Source of the DNA: Leucobacter viscericola
Lineage (GTDB): Bacteria > Actinomycetota > Actinomycetes > Actinomycetales > Microbacteriaceae
Reading direction: 5' to 3'
DNA: 64,000 nucleotides
Assembly: GCF_011299575.1 (NCBI RefSeq)
Contig: NZ_CP049863.1
Location: forward strand, 682,001-746,000
Part shown: positions 1-9,500 of the stretch, one piece after another
Layout: the number at the start of each line of letters is the position of its first letter
Position numbering within the stretch: position 1 is the stretch's first letter
The notes under the pieces: model-generated
Databases searched by the model: none
Told to the model about the DNA's origin: nothing
The model's input: only the letters and a program-made list of their open reading frames with translations
Made by a program: the position numbers and the translations under genes

Positions 1-217
1 CGCGAGCATCGAGTGAACGAATGTCAGCAGCGTCGCCCTCCTGCCGAATCGTTGCCCCTTCGATCATGCGCAACCTGCTGGAATGCGAGTCGAGTCGTTC
101 GTCGACTTTAGCGAGGCGCTCTACGATGACTTCGAGCTTCGCGAGTCGTTCCTGGGTGCTCTGACCCTGTTTCCACAGATCAGCCATCCCGATTCCGTCG
201 GGCGGGGCTGCGGTCAT
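1..217 (-). CDS. Small coiled-coil phage protein, possible holin accessory (partial)
   Basis: A partial minus-strand reading frame runs off the left edge after about 72 codons. The start ATG overlaps the endolysin stop as ATGA (217-214) and has a GAAGG Shine-Dalgarno sequence inside the endolysin 3' end. A second in-frame ATG lies ten codons later (187) but has a weaker ribosome site. The visible part is polar and heptad-like (QERLAKLEVIVERLAKVDER, residues 22-41), so a coiled coil is likely. Position directly after the lysin and the N-terminal coiled coil resemble XhlA-type lysis accessory proteins, which carry a C-terminal membrane helix. That part lies outside the window, so the function is inferred from position. 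Confidence 0.6.
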   Translation of the reverse strand, partial: MTAAPPDGIGMADLWKQGQSTQERLAKLEVIVERLAKVDERLDSHSSRLRMIEGATIRQEGDAADIRSLDAR

Positions 218-891
218 TTCGAGACCTTCAAGAACTTGGCCCACCCGCCGCCGTCAGTAACGAACGGGGTGACCCCGAGCTGCTTAGCGAACGCGTCAGC
301 CGCGACACTCGTCTTAAGAATCATCTGGAACTTGGGACCAAAGATGAGCCACTGGCCCACATTCTTCCCGCCAGCGTGTGCGTAATATGCCATCAACATG
401 TTGTGCTCCTTGCGTTTCGGTGTTGATGCTGCGGGCTTTGCCGGTGCAGCGTGTTTGGGTAGCGCAATCGCGCCGAGGTCGTGTGGGTGAGCCCACGCGC
501 CGCCGGACCATGCACGATCCCACCGCAGTTCCCAGTGGCAGTGCGGCCCGGTCGTGTAGCCCGTGTTCCCGGAAAGGCCGATGATCTGGCCAGCGGTTAC
601 CCACTGCCCGTACTGCACATCGATACGTGACAGATGCCCGTACCTGGCGATCAGGCCATCAGAACGGCGAATATCAACGGTGAGGCCTTCACCGTTCGCC
701 CAGACCCCATTGATCTGGCCTCGCGCGCCGTCGCCGCCAGCAAACACGACCTGGCCATCAAAGCTCGCCGCGAGCGGTGTCCCAACCCCAACAGCAAAGT
801 CGGTGCCGTAATGCCACCAACTGCCGCCGTCACGAGGCCCAGGCCACTCGGACACGAGCGCCGGATCGAGCGGGTAATAAAGTTGCGCCAT
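214..891 (-). CDS. Phage endolysin, M23 metallopeptidase
   Basis: A 225-residue protein likely to cleave peptidoglycan cross-bridges at host lysis. The zinc-dependent M23 (LytM/lysostaphin) signature is complete: H27-x3-D31 (HYGTD), H86 in YGHLS, and H117-x-H119 in GPHCHWE. A Pro/Ala/Lys-rich linker (about 145-162) leads to a C-terminal segment of about 60 residues beginning MLMAYYAHAGG, probably a cell-wall binding domain that I do not recognise. The start has a strong AAGGAGG ribosome site. There is no signal peptide, so release depends on a holin. An intrinsic terminator separates it from the upstream gene. It stops in an ATGA overlap with the next small gene. Confidence 0.88.
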   Translation of the reverse strand: MAQLYYPLDPALVSEWPGPRDGGSWWHYGTDFAVGVGTPLAASFDGQVVFAGGDGARGQINGVWANGEGLTVDIRRSDGLIARYGHLSRIDVQYGQWVTAGQIIGLSGNTGYTTGPHCHWELRWDRAWSGGAWAHPHDLGAIALPKHAAPAKPAASTPKRKEHNMLMAYYAHAGGKNVGQWLIFGPKFQMILKTSVAADAFAKQLGVTPFVTDGGGWAKFLKVSK

Positions 892-914
892 GTGTTTCCC
901 CTCCTTACATGCAA

Positions 915-938
915 AAACCCCGCTACTTGGCGGGGTTT
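915..938 (-). terminator. Intrinsic terminator overlapping a stop codon
   Basis: A 9-bp stem AAACCCCGC/GCGGGGTTT with a 6-base loop is followed on the minus strand by a T run. The TAA stop of the 937-1353 gene lies in the stem. It sits between the last tail-side gene and the endolysin. Confidence 0.85.
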
Positions 939-1353
939 AGTTGGTTTCGACTTGTGATGGATCCGGTGGCCTGGTGAGCGCGATCACTTCAGACTTCAGC
1001 GTGGTGATCTCTTCCACCGCAGCGACTTTCACGGCCTCGATCTCGGCGACACCGCTAAGCGTCGCGGTGCTGGTGTGCTCGAGCACAGCGGCAACGCCTT
1101 CTGTAATCATCTGGTCGGTGATCACATCAGGATCGGCACCCGCGGTCGCCACATAGGCGGCGGGATCACCGGGCGCTTCCTTTGCAAGTGCCTCCGTGTA
1201 CGCGTCGCCCCAACCGGGCCGCGCGCCGAGCGCCCACATATTCTGCACCGCCCACGTATGTGGGTCGGCAATACCGCGACTTGCAGCACACGCCGCCACT
1301 CGCATAACGAGCCTGCTATCCTCGACCATTTTGGCTTGAGTAAGAAACGTCAT
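937..1353 (-). CDS. Hypothetical phage protein between tail fibre and lysin
   Basis: A 138-residue protein with a GGGAGAGG ribosome site. I do not recognise the family. The N-terminal half is rich in Ala, Arg and Trp (ADPHTWAVQNMWALGARPGW). The C-terminal half is an Ala/Glu/Val-rich helix (about 85-128), which suggests a coiled coil. Small proteins at this position between the last minor tail gene and the lysin are common in actinobacterial siphoviruses, where they are tail-tip or lysis accessory proteins. There is no membrane segment. The stop codon lies inside a terminator stem. Confidence 0.7.
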   Translation of the reverse strand: MTFLTQAKMVEDSRLVMRVAACAASRGIADPHTWAVQNMWALGARPGWGDAYTEALAKEAPGDPAAYVATAGADPDVITDQMITEGVAAVLEHTSTATLSGVAEIEAVKVAAVEEITTLKSEVIALTRPPDPSQVETN

Positions 1354-1365
1354 CTTCGCCTCTCC

Positions 1366-3084
1366 CTACACTCCATAGACTTTGGTAAGTACGTGTGATG
1401 TCGCATTGCCTAAAGAATTCATCGCGTGTCCAATGATCCTGTCCTGCAAGACGTACACGTATTTGAGTGACAGTGAAGGCGCGAGCCCATCAGCTCGCCA
1501 TCCCGGCACAAGCTCGTAGTGACCGCAGCCGTGTAGGTCCGTCACTGACTGCTTCGGGATGAATTGCTCAACGATGCCAGAATTGTCGGCCTGATTTGTG
1601 GTCTTGTTAAATGCCTGCCAGACAAGAACGACCCCCGTCAGTTGTTCACTCACTAACTCGTTCAAAAGCACGGTCTGAGTGCCGTGCATGTACAACGCAC
1701 CGGCCCAAAGCACCTTCTGAGCACGATCAGAGTGGATTACCCCGTTGAGTTCAATGAGTGGTGCCTTGATTACCGTTTTCGTCGGGTCGGTGATTTTGGT
1801 GCCGCCGTCACGGGTCATAGTGCCTATGCCGTCAGCATCTGCAACAACAACATCGCCGCCACGCAGCACTGCTGATTTGCCAAGCTGCCCACTCGATTCG
1901 ACAACCCCAACGCCCGCACTGTCGCGCTTGATCGAGATCCCCATATCAGGTGTGGTGGTTCGCACGACTATACGAATGTCATCTACCCAGAATGTAGGCC
2001 GTACTCCGCTACTGCCCCGCACCGCGGTTATGGACATGCGGGTGAGCGTGATGCCGCTCTTCAGAAACGGAGTAGTGATCTTCTGCCACGTCCCCGCCGC
2101 CACATCAACGCTCGCGGACCCCATGCTGTAGGGATCGCTAGCGGTCCCGAGGTACACGTAAATCGTGGTCGAGATGTCGGCGTACACCCAAAACTCGGCA
2201 AACCCTTCCGCGTCCTGAGGCACGTTGATATTGAGGGTGTTGTGCTGCATTCGCCGCATGTCGGATGCGATGGTCGCAACCTTCAGGCTTGACGGGCTCG
2301 AGTGGTATTTCGTGGTGTCAACCGTGGGTGGGTTTACGTTCGGTTCCCAGTACCATCCGGCAGCAGTAGTGCCGGTGTTAGAGTAGGCGATCACATCTGC
2401 CATCGCATCCGCGAGGCGGAACTCGCCACCTGTGAACATGCCCCCGTAGAACTCTCGTCCGTAGAAGAAGTTCGCGTTCATTTTCTCTGCTGTCATAGCC
2501 CCGTCCTTAATCAATGCTGTCCCGATAGAGCTCGGCACCAGAAGAGAATCAGCAACGAGCTGAAACGGATTCCAAACCGACCCATTCCACACCTTCACGC
2601 CCGCAAAACTGCCAGCCGTGTCTTTCACAAACCACATGTCACCCTGGGTAAATGGCTTGTCTTCGTCAGCCGGAGGTTCGACCTCGGAAGCAAAGATACG
2701 GTTCTTGCCGTCAGCGGTCTCCGTTGCTTCCAATGCTTTCTGAGCGGCGGCGTCTGCGATCTCTTGAGCCACTTGCACCTCCGCGTTGACTTCCACAAGA
2801 CGCATGGAAGTAGCGAAATCCGAATCAGCGGCATCGAAAATATCGTCTGCAACGTCAAGCCCAGGATCGAGGGTGCTCAGATCCTCCGCATGGTCGCTTA
2901 CAGCGTTTGTGACATCGGGGAGCTCGGCCAGGACATCTTGCACGGGCACGGACTCTTCACCCGCTTCGATGCTCGAGTATGGGATCTGGCTCGTGCGCGC
3001 GAGTTGGCTTGTGGCCTGCTGAGCGGTGACTGCTTGCTGCGCTTGAGCGCGATGCAAAAGCTTCAGTGAAAGTGGCGTTGTCAT
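1366..3084 (-). CDS. Minor tail protein with carbohydrate-binding-like domain
   Basis: A 572-residue protein, likely a tail-tip or receptor-binding protein. I place the start at 3084: its ATG overlaps the upstream stop as ATGA and follows a GGAGG site, whereas the longer frame (from 3171) lies inside the upstream gene. Residues 1-130 are helical and Ala/Gln/Asp-rich. About 260-375 looks like a beta-sandwich carbohydrate-binding module (SSPSSLKV, FWVYADIST, FWVDDIRIVV). The C-terminal 180 residues carry a repetitive beta pattern with SDRAQKVLWAGALY, common in tail proteins of actinophages. The carbohydrate-binding fold suggests contact with host cell-wall glycans. This is a fold guess from pattern, not a search result. 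Confidence 0.78.
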   Translation of the reverse strand: MTTPLSLKLLHRAQAQQAVTAQQATSQLARTSQIPYSSIEAGEESVPVQDVLAELPDVTNAVSDHAEDLSTLDPGLDVADDIFDAADSDFATSMRLVEVNAEVQVAQEIADAAAQKALEATETADGKNRIFASEVEPPADEDKPFTQGDMWFVKDTAGSFAGVKVWNGSVWNPFQLVADSLLVPSSIGTALIKDGAMTAEKMNANFFYGREFYGGMFTGGEFRLADAMADVIAYSNTGTTAAGWYWEPNVNPPTVDTTKYHSSPSSLKVATIASDMRRMQHNTLNINVPQDAEGFAEFWVYADISTTIYVYLGTASDPYSMGSASVDVAAGTWQKITTPFLKSGITLTRMSITAVRGSSGVRPTFWVDDIRIVVRTTTPDMGISIKRDSAGVGVVESSGQLGKSAVLRGGDVVVADADGIGTMTRDGGTKITDPTKTVIKAPLIELNGVIHSDRAQKVLWAGALYMHGTQTVLLNELVSEQLTGVVLVWQAFNKTTNQADNSGIVEQFIPKQSVTDLHGCGHYELVPGWRADGLAPSLSLKYVYVLQDRIIGHAMNSLGNATSHVLTKVYGV

Positions 3085-4529
3085 GCGTCCTCCAAAATTA
3101 GGTCTGCGGTTTCGAGTCCGATCCATTCGATTTCTTCGATGCGCCGCCAGAACACTCGTCTGCCGGTCCATCCGCCGTCTGTATCAACCGGGATGATGTC
3201 GCCCACGTCGAAGGTGCCGCGGGGTGCGTTGGCGTGCGAGGCGTCCACCCGAACCGCAGCGACTTTGAGTTTCTGCTGCCGTCTTGCAAGCTCCACTCGG
3301 GCGAGGTTTTCGACTGCAGTTTGCCGTGTGAGATGCTTTGCGTCGATCACGACCGGAGTGCGGCGGCGACCATCAGCGATTCCCACCTCGAACCGAAGCG
3401 CGGACTTCCCTTCACCGGCACCGATCACGGTCACGGAGTTGGCGTAGTCTGCCGAGTCGTCCTTGATCGCAACGACTTCGAGCACGTTATCGCCCTCAAT
3501 AAATGAGAGGTCTTCACGCTTGCGCCCGACTGTGGGGACGCAGCGGATCTCTTTGAGGATCTTCGTTTTGTCAGCGTTCCACCCTGACCATTCCACCCAT
3601 TCGTATCCGGCTTCCTCGATGGCCTCAGTCATGAGCTTGCCCGCATCGGGAGTGTCCCACCACAGCATCTTCCATGCCCCAGCGTCATCAGTGGCTTTGT
3701 CTTTCGCTGCCTCGTAATCCTCTTTCGCCGCGTCGAAGGCAGTTTCCAGCGGCTCTTCTGTGATCTTTAGGTCATCGATCTTGTCTCGCCGCGTCTTGGT
3801 GGCTTTCGCTTTCGCGTCGCGCTTCGTCTTGATCTCCTTGTCCTTCGCATCCACGGGCGCTTTCTTGGCGTCGATGGTGGCCTTGGGTTTCTTCGCTGCG
3901 ACCGCTGCCGCGTAATCATCAAACAAGATTCTTCGGTCACGATTCATGATGCGAATCGCGTCATCGTAGGGCTTCGAAATCTTCTTGACTTCGGCCTCTA
4001 ACGTCTTGCGGGGCTTCGCGAACTCATCCCACGCCTTCTTCTTCGCATCCATGACCTTTTTCGCTGCATCGGCTTTCAAGTCCGAATCCGTGCCGACTCG
4101 CTTCGAAGATGAACCCGTGAGCGTGACGCCAATATTCGAGGCGTTGCGTCCCTGAATGTAGGTGATGACATGGCGGGCGGCGGCAATGGGGTCGACCTGC
4201 ACGCCCCAGTATTCGCCCTCGTACGGGTAGCCATTGAAGTACGACGAATACCCCGCACCCTCGATCCGCCAGCGTGCTCCCTCGAACTCACTCCGAGTAA
4301 CAATCCAAGTTCCGCGGATCTGCCCGTCAGCTTCTTCATGAATGAACGTGCCGCGCGGTTCGATCAACGCGTTCGTGCCTGCGTAGCGGTAAGCCTCCAC
4401 GACCGGCATAATCTCGCCCGAGAACTTCCCCGGCCCGCACTTTTTCTTTCCCGCACTGGACACGTTGATGGGTAGTTCGAGTTCGAGGAATGCGCCGTCT
4501 GAGATGCGTTCAACGATGTAGCGAAGCAT
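3081..4529 (-). CDS. Minor tail protein, Gp37-like, with lysine-rich coiled-coil insert
   Basis: A 482-residue tail-tip protein. The N-terminal part (MLRYIVERISDG, LELPINVSSAGKKKCGPGKF, IRGTWIVTRS) matches the pattern of the siphovirus ReqiPepy6 Gp37-like family, a baseplate or tail-spike connector located after the distal tail protein. The C-terminal part (about 330-482) continues that fold. Between them, residues about 145-275 form a Lys/Ala/Asp-rich segment with no beta pattern (AKKVMDAKKKAWDEFAKPRK and similar), predicted to be one long helix or helical hairpin. The ribosome site is AGGAGG. It is translationally coupled to the next gene through ATGA at 3081-3084. Confidence 0.75.
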   Translation of the reverse strand: MLRYIVERISDGAFLELELPINVSSAGKKKCGPGKFSGEIMPVVEAYRYAGTNALIEPRGTFIHEEADGQIRGTWIVTRSEFEGARWRIEGAGYSSYFNGYPYEGEYWGVQVDPIAAARHVITYIQGRNASNIGVTLTGSSSKRVGTDSDLKADAAKKVMDAKKKAWDEFAKPRKTLEAEVKKISKPYDDAIRIMNRDRRILFDDYAAAVAAKKPKATIDAKKAPVDAKDKEIKTKRDAKAKATKTRRDKIDDLKITEEPLETAFDAAKEDYEAAKDKATDDAGAWKMLWWDTPDAGKLMTEAIEEAGYEWVEWSGWNADKTKILKEIRCVPTVGRKREDLSFIEGDNVLEVVAIKDDSADYANSVTVIGAGEGKSALRFEVGIADGRRRTPVVIDAKHLTRQTAVENLARVELARRQQKLKVAAVRVDASHANAPRGTFDVGDIIPVDTDGGWTGRRVFWRRIEEIEWIGLETADLILEDA

Positions 4530-4538
4530 GACACCTCC

Positions 4539-5609
4539 TTATACTGCGCGCTCCAAGAACGTCACGGTGAGATCGAATGAAGTTGCCCACGTGAGCCGCG
4601 GTGACGCCGCCGATTTCCCACCTGTGAGATTCACTCGAGGATAGAAACGCATGGTCCGGCCCCGGAGGTTTGCGGGGATGAAGTTTGTGTCGGCGACACG
4701 CATCATCATCGTGTGGCTGCCAGCGGTCTCGGCTATATCCCACGAGCTTGCTTCGCCCCGCCATACGGTCGGGTCGACGTTTGCGCCGACCTGTAGCCAC
4801 ATGTTTCCGTATGCGTTGCCGTTACCGCTGAGTACCGAGAGTTGTGACCATGTGATCGTGTAGGCCATGTAGTTGGCCCAGTCCGGGATTGCGATGTCCA
4901 GACGCCCAGACGTTTCTGCTTCAACCGGCCAGGTTTGCCCGCCAGTCTTCCCATAGGTCTGGCCCCCACCTGGATAGGGTTGCGTGTCCGTGATTGGCAC
5001 CCGGTCGCCGGTGCCTGCTGCGGTCAGGTTTATGGATCGCACCGCAGTGTCAGTTCGTGGTGATTGAAGCCTGCGAAGATCCTCGAGCATCGCGTTCGTG
5101 ATTGTCCCCGTGCTCTTCGGCCAATTAATTGCGGCGAGCTCGTATGCCGTCACGCCAGCGAGTGCGGGCACCTCGGCGACGGTTTTCGCGGTTGCGGGCA
5201 CTCCCGGCACTACCGAAAGCTTTGAGGTGGCACCTTCGGGCCACTGATCCCGCGGCGTGTATGTTTTCGCGAAGATCGGATCAAGGATTTCATGAATGAT
5301 CATGTCGCGGCGGGTAGCGGTGGAGCCGGTGCCGGGGATCCCCTGCCCGCCGTCACCCATATAGTTCTGAGCAGTCAGAAGCGGAATGCCGTACGTTTCA
5401 CGGCCTCGCCCGCTTTCCCGGGATTGGATCAAATCGTCCCCTGCCGCGATCTTCACGCCGGTGCCGGGAACGTCGAGTTGTGAAATTCTCAGATCGCCTG
5501 GACGCACCACACCGGACCCGGTGCCCGCCTCGCGCTGCAGCTGTCGGCGAAGCCCTTCGGCGGGAATGCGGGTGCCGTCCATTGCGTAGGGCGCTTCAAA
5601 ATCAACCAT
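4539..5609 (-). CDS. Minor tail protein
   Basis: A 356-residue protein between the distal tail protein and the Gp37-like protein. The first 190 residues are Thr/Gly/Pro-rich. Residues about 215-350 are beta-rich and end in a domain with SSWDIAETAGSHTMMMRVAD and a C-terminal TFDLTVTFLE-type strand, consistent with a beta-sandwich tail component. I cannot name the family. The start codon is preceded by GTAAGGAG, and the gap to the upstream gene is nine bases, so the tail genes form one operon. Confidence 0.72.
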   Translation of the reverse strand: MVDFEAPYAMDGTRIPAEGLRRQLQREAGTGSGVVRPGDLRISQLDVPGTGVKIAAGDDLIQSRESGRGRETYGIPLLTAQNYMGDGGQGIPGTGSTATRRDMIIHEILDPIFAKTYTPRDQWPEGATSKLSVVPGVPATAKTVAEVPALAGVTAYELAAINWPKSTGTITNAMLEDLRRLQSPRTDTAVRSINLTAAGTGDRVPITDTQPYPGGGQTYGKTGGQTWPVEAETSGRLDIAIPDWANYMAYTITWSQLSVLSGNGNAYGNMWLQVGANVDPTVWRGEASSWDIAETAGSHTMMMRVADTNFIPANLRGRTMRFYPRVNLTGGKSAASPRLTWATSFDLTVTFLERAV

Positions 5610-5618
5610 CGTTACTCC

Positions 5619-6512
5619 TTACAAACTTCGGTACGCGGCCTGGATCCGCACTTCAAGAACCGCGGTGTTCGTGGGGTCGTACCCGCCAAAGAACACCCGG
5701 TGTTGGCCTGGATTGAGGCTCATGTCTGACAGGCGTGCGCCTGAAGGCGACAGCGCGCCCGGGAATGGGTTGCCGTCGCGCAAGATCCAGCGCGCCCACG
5801 GACGTGTATCTACAGTCAGCGTTTGGTCATAGGCCAGTTGTCCACGAAAGTTGAGCCGGCCTACCCCCACGACCTCGATAAACGGGTCTTGAATGGGGCC
5901 ACGAACGTTGAATACCGGCCATGCTGGGGCCGAGCCGTCGACTGTCACGACATGATCAGATACGCCGTCGCCGCCGTCGAGCACGAATGGCACATCGGCG
6001 GGGATCGGCAAGCCGCCCGTCGAGCCCGTAATCAAGTGAACACGGGATACTTGCTCAGGTCCGTACCAAAGATCGTCAACCGCTTGGAATGTCAGGGTCG
6101 GTTCTGCGAGCCCGGACCAGAGCGCGGAGTCATCCGGCGCGAACTCGCGCGGGTGCCCGTACGCGGTCAGAGTGCCGATAGTGAGGGCCGCGAGCCCACC
6201 GCTTCGAGACCTGAGCGTATCGGCAGACCACACGCCTGCGAGGTCTTGCAGAAGCGCTCTCGTGTCGGCCTCTTGTTCGGTGCGGGTGTCTCCGCGCCCG
6301 ATCACCGCAATGGAGAGTTCGTGCTTGGGGCCGTCCTTGTAGGAGACTCCGAGCGCGGTCCCGTCGCGGCCCGGGCGCGCAGCATCGTTCGCGCGAATGC
6401 CCGCGGTGCCGCGCTTGAAGTCCGTCAACGCAAAGGGCGTGCCCTCCCCAAACGGGAAGCGCACGCCCTCATAGGTGAGAGAACCGCTATTGAGATCGGT
6501 TCGATCGGTCAT
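5619..6512 (-). CDS. Phage distal tail-like protein
   Basis: A 297-residue protein directly after the tape measure, the usual place for the distal tail (Dit) protein that caps the tube and anchors the tip. It shows the layout of actinophage Dit-like proteins: an N-terminal strand region (GSLTYEGVRFPFGEGTPFAL), a segment with RPGRDGTALG, then PTLTFQAVDDLWYGPE and a C-terminal galectin-like half (WPVFNVRGPI, RWILRDGN). This matches the general phage tail family in which two beta domains are joined by a long loop. Its start is eight bases after the tape-measure stop. Confidence 0.78.
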   Translation of the reverse strand: MTDRTDLNSGSLTYEGVRFPFGEGTPFALTDFKRGTAGIRANDAARPGRDGTALGVSYKDGPKHELSIAVIGRGDTRTEQEADTRALLQDLAGVWSADTLRSRSGGLAALTIGTLTAYGHPREFAPDDSALWSGLAEPTLTFQAVDDLWYGPEQVSRVHLITGSTGGLPIPADVPFVLDGGDGVSDHVVTVDGSAPAWPVFNVRGPIQDPFIEVVGVGRLNFRGQLAYDQTLTVDTRPWARWILRDGNPFPGALSPSGARLSDMSLNPGQHRVFFGGYDPTNTAVLEVRIQAAYRSL

Positions 6513-6520
6513 CGATTCCC

Positions 6521-9500
6521 CTATCCATACTGGACCTGTCGGCCATACTGAGCGGCATCCTCGTAACCGCGCTGCACCGCACCATCAGCGCGCTCATCCA
6601 TCCATCCCTCGAACTCTCGATCACCAATGCGAACGGTCACCGGGCCGGAGATGCCACCGCCTTGTTTTACGGCGTCCCATTGCGATCCCGTCAGGATCGG
6701 CTCAGGAGACCTCGTGCGGTTCTCCACGAGCGAGAGCCCGGTGGGGAGCCAACCTCCGTTGTCGTACAGGGTCGCGGTGTGCCCGTCAGCGGCACCAAAT
6801 GGATTGAACGCTTTCGCCATCGCTGCGGCGGCATTTCGTGCAAGCCCAGTCGCGACATCAACAAACATGCCGCCGCCCGGAAATGCGCCCTTGAGCTGCC
6901 CAACCGCCCAGTCAACGAGTCCGTCAAGGATGGACGCGGCCCCGCCAACTTCGCCCAGATCAGCACCGTACAACCCCATATAGGGTGCCGGGTTCACGTT
7001 GGCCCCGTAATTGCCTGGACCACCGCCAGGGTTATGCACCATGTAATGCAGATGCGGCCCCGTCGACATACCAGTTGACCCGACATAACCGATAACGTTG
7101 CCTGCCTGGACCTGCGCCCCGACCTGCGTGCCGAAACGACTCAGGTGTGAATAACGCGTCCCCAAGCCGCTCGTGTGTTGAATGTAGACCTCGTTGCCGC
7201 CCATCGGGACAACCCCGGCCAACTGGACCACACCATCACCCGCGGCGAACACTTTCGTGCCCATCGGGGCCGCGAGGTCGATGCCGTTATGGCCCTGGTT
7301 GCCCCACTGCTGAGACACACTAAATGAGCCTTGCGGGAGCGGCGTCACGAGGCCACCCGTCCGGTAGCCCGGAATGTCGCCGTGCGTGTTCATGTGGTCA
7401 AGCAAGCCCGGGTGAGTGCGCTCAATGCGCGCCCGAGACTGCGCCCGGATCACGTGCTCGTTGCCGTGGACCACACCCGCGACTACAGTCGTGCCGATGT
7501 TGCCGGTGTAGCCACCTTCAGAGAAGCCCTTGGGAAGCGGCACCTTAGGGATCTTCATCCCGTCCGGCAAGATCCCGTTGACCTTCTCGATCAGCCCGTT
7601 AATAACGGTTTCGATCACGAACCTGACGGGCTCCTTCGCAAGATCCTGGATCGCACTCCACGCCTTGCCAATGCCATCGCGCGCCGCTTCGAACGCCTTT
7701 TTCGGGTTCTCCGTCACGATCCGCACGAGGTTATCGATGATGCCCTTGATGATGTTCCAGCCGTTGCGGATCGCGTTCGAAATGTTGTCCCACGCGGGCT
7801 TAATGAACTGTTCGTAAAGGATCTTGAAACCCAACCCCAACAGGTCGAGTTTCTCCTTGATCCCGTCAACAATCGGCTTGATCAGGTTGACCCAGATCCA
7901 GTCGAAGAGCGCGCCGACCGCCTCAAGGTACGGCTTGATATACGTAACGTAGAGGTATTGGAAGGCGAGCCCCAACAGTTCGATGTAGTTCTGGATCCAG
8001 TCAATAACCGGTTTGATGATGTTCGCCCAGATCCAATTGAACAGGGCCGCGATTCCATCCATCGTGGCCTTCCAATACTGCTGGTAGGCAAACTGGATCG
8101 CGAGACCCAGCTTGTTCCAGACATCTTGAATCCACTGAACGGCAGTCTGGATACCTTCCCATAGCCCCGTGAACAACGCGCCGATCCACTCAAACACCGG
8201 CTTGAGATACGTGTTGTACGAGTCGGTGAAGAACTTTACGATCCCGTCCCAGTTCTCAACGATCCATTGGATTGCGAGCCCGATAGGGCCGATCAGGAGC
8301 GAGAGCAGCAAGCCCCAGTTGTCCGTCACGAATGACACGATGTTGTTGATCGCGTCGGTGAAGAACTTCTGGATATTCGCCCACGCCTCACTCAAGAAGC
8401 GGGTGAAGTTCTCCCATATCTCCCGACCGATGTCGGTCTGTGTGAAGAACCAGATTAGGCCCGCCACGAGCGCGGCGACCGCTGTCACGATCATCATGAT
8501 GGGGTTAGCATTCATGGCCGCATTGAAGAGCCGCTGAGCGACCGCTGCCGACTTCGAGGCCACGGCCCCCGCGATCACGGCGGTTTTGTGAGCCACAACA
8601 CCGGCAGTGTTCTTCACCCACATGGCCGACGTTTTCCAGCCCGTCGCGAGTGTTCCCGCGGCGATCTTGAGCCACATGGATGCACCCGCGTTGTTCGCAA
8701 TCGTGGCGATCTTATGCGCGGTCACCTTCGCCGTGTTCGCGGTCCAGAGCGCCGCCGACTTAATCAAGCTGCCGTTCATGAGCGCCCAAATGCCCTTGCC
8801 AATCACGACAACGCCGTTCCAGAGCTTCTGCGTCACCATTCCGGCCTTGGCCGCGATGGTCTGCGCTTTTGTCGCGGTCGCTGCCGCGTACGACGCACCG
8901 GCAGCACCGTACGTGGATGCGGTCCAGCCGATCTGAACGGCTTTCGCGACCGCGATAGCCGCTTTCAGTCCGTTGATCACGGCCATCACACCGCGGATCG
9001 AGTAATAGGTCGCGACCATCATTCCGATGGCCAGCGCCATGTTCTGTACGACCCCGATGTTTTCGCCAATCCACGCGAACGCGCCCTTGAGGTTCGTCCC
9101 GATAGCGGTCACGAACGGCTCGATAGTGGGGGCCATTTCTGCAAACACGTTCTTGAGCGACCCCACGATTGGGAAGAGTCGACCCAGGAGAGTCACCAGT
9201 GGCGGCAGCGCGGCAAGAAGCACATCAGTGAATAGGCCGGCTAGCTGCTCGATGACGGGCATGAGCGGCGGCAATACCGACATCGCCAGATATGTGAACA
9301 GCAGCGCAAGGCGATTGATCACCGGAATGAGCGGTGGCAACACCTCTTTCAGCATCGCGCCGAAGGCCCCAGTGAGGGTTTTCACGAGCTCCGAGATGAC
9401 CGGCAACACCGGTTTCAGGGTCTCGAACACGATGCCGAGCGGGGTGAACATGGAGAAGTCGACACCCTTATCGAGTGTCTTCATGAGCCAGTCGATAGCG

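Noticed and set aside
2302..3069. Plus-strand open frame of 255 codons opposite the minor tail gene
   Set aside because: It lies fully antisense to a clear tail gene and its composition (many Arg/Cys/His) is that of a shadow frame; no ribosome site.
7331..8164. Plus-strand frame of 277 codons inside the tape measure gene
   Set aside because: Its repeated NNRLDQVDPDPVEERADR-like motifs arise from reading the 45-residue tape-measure repeats in antisense; not a real repeat protein.
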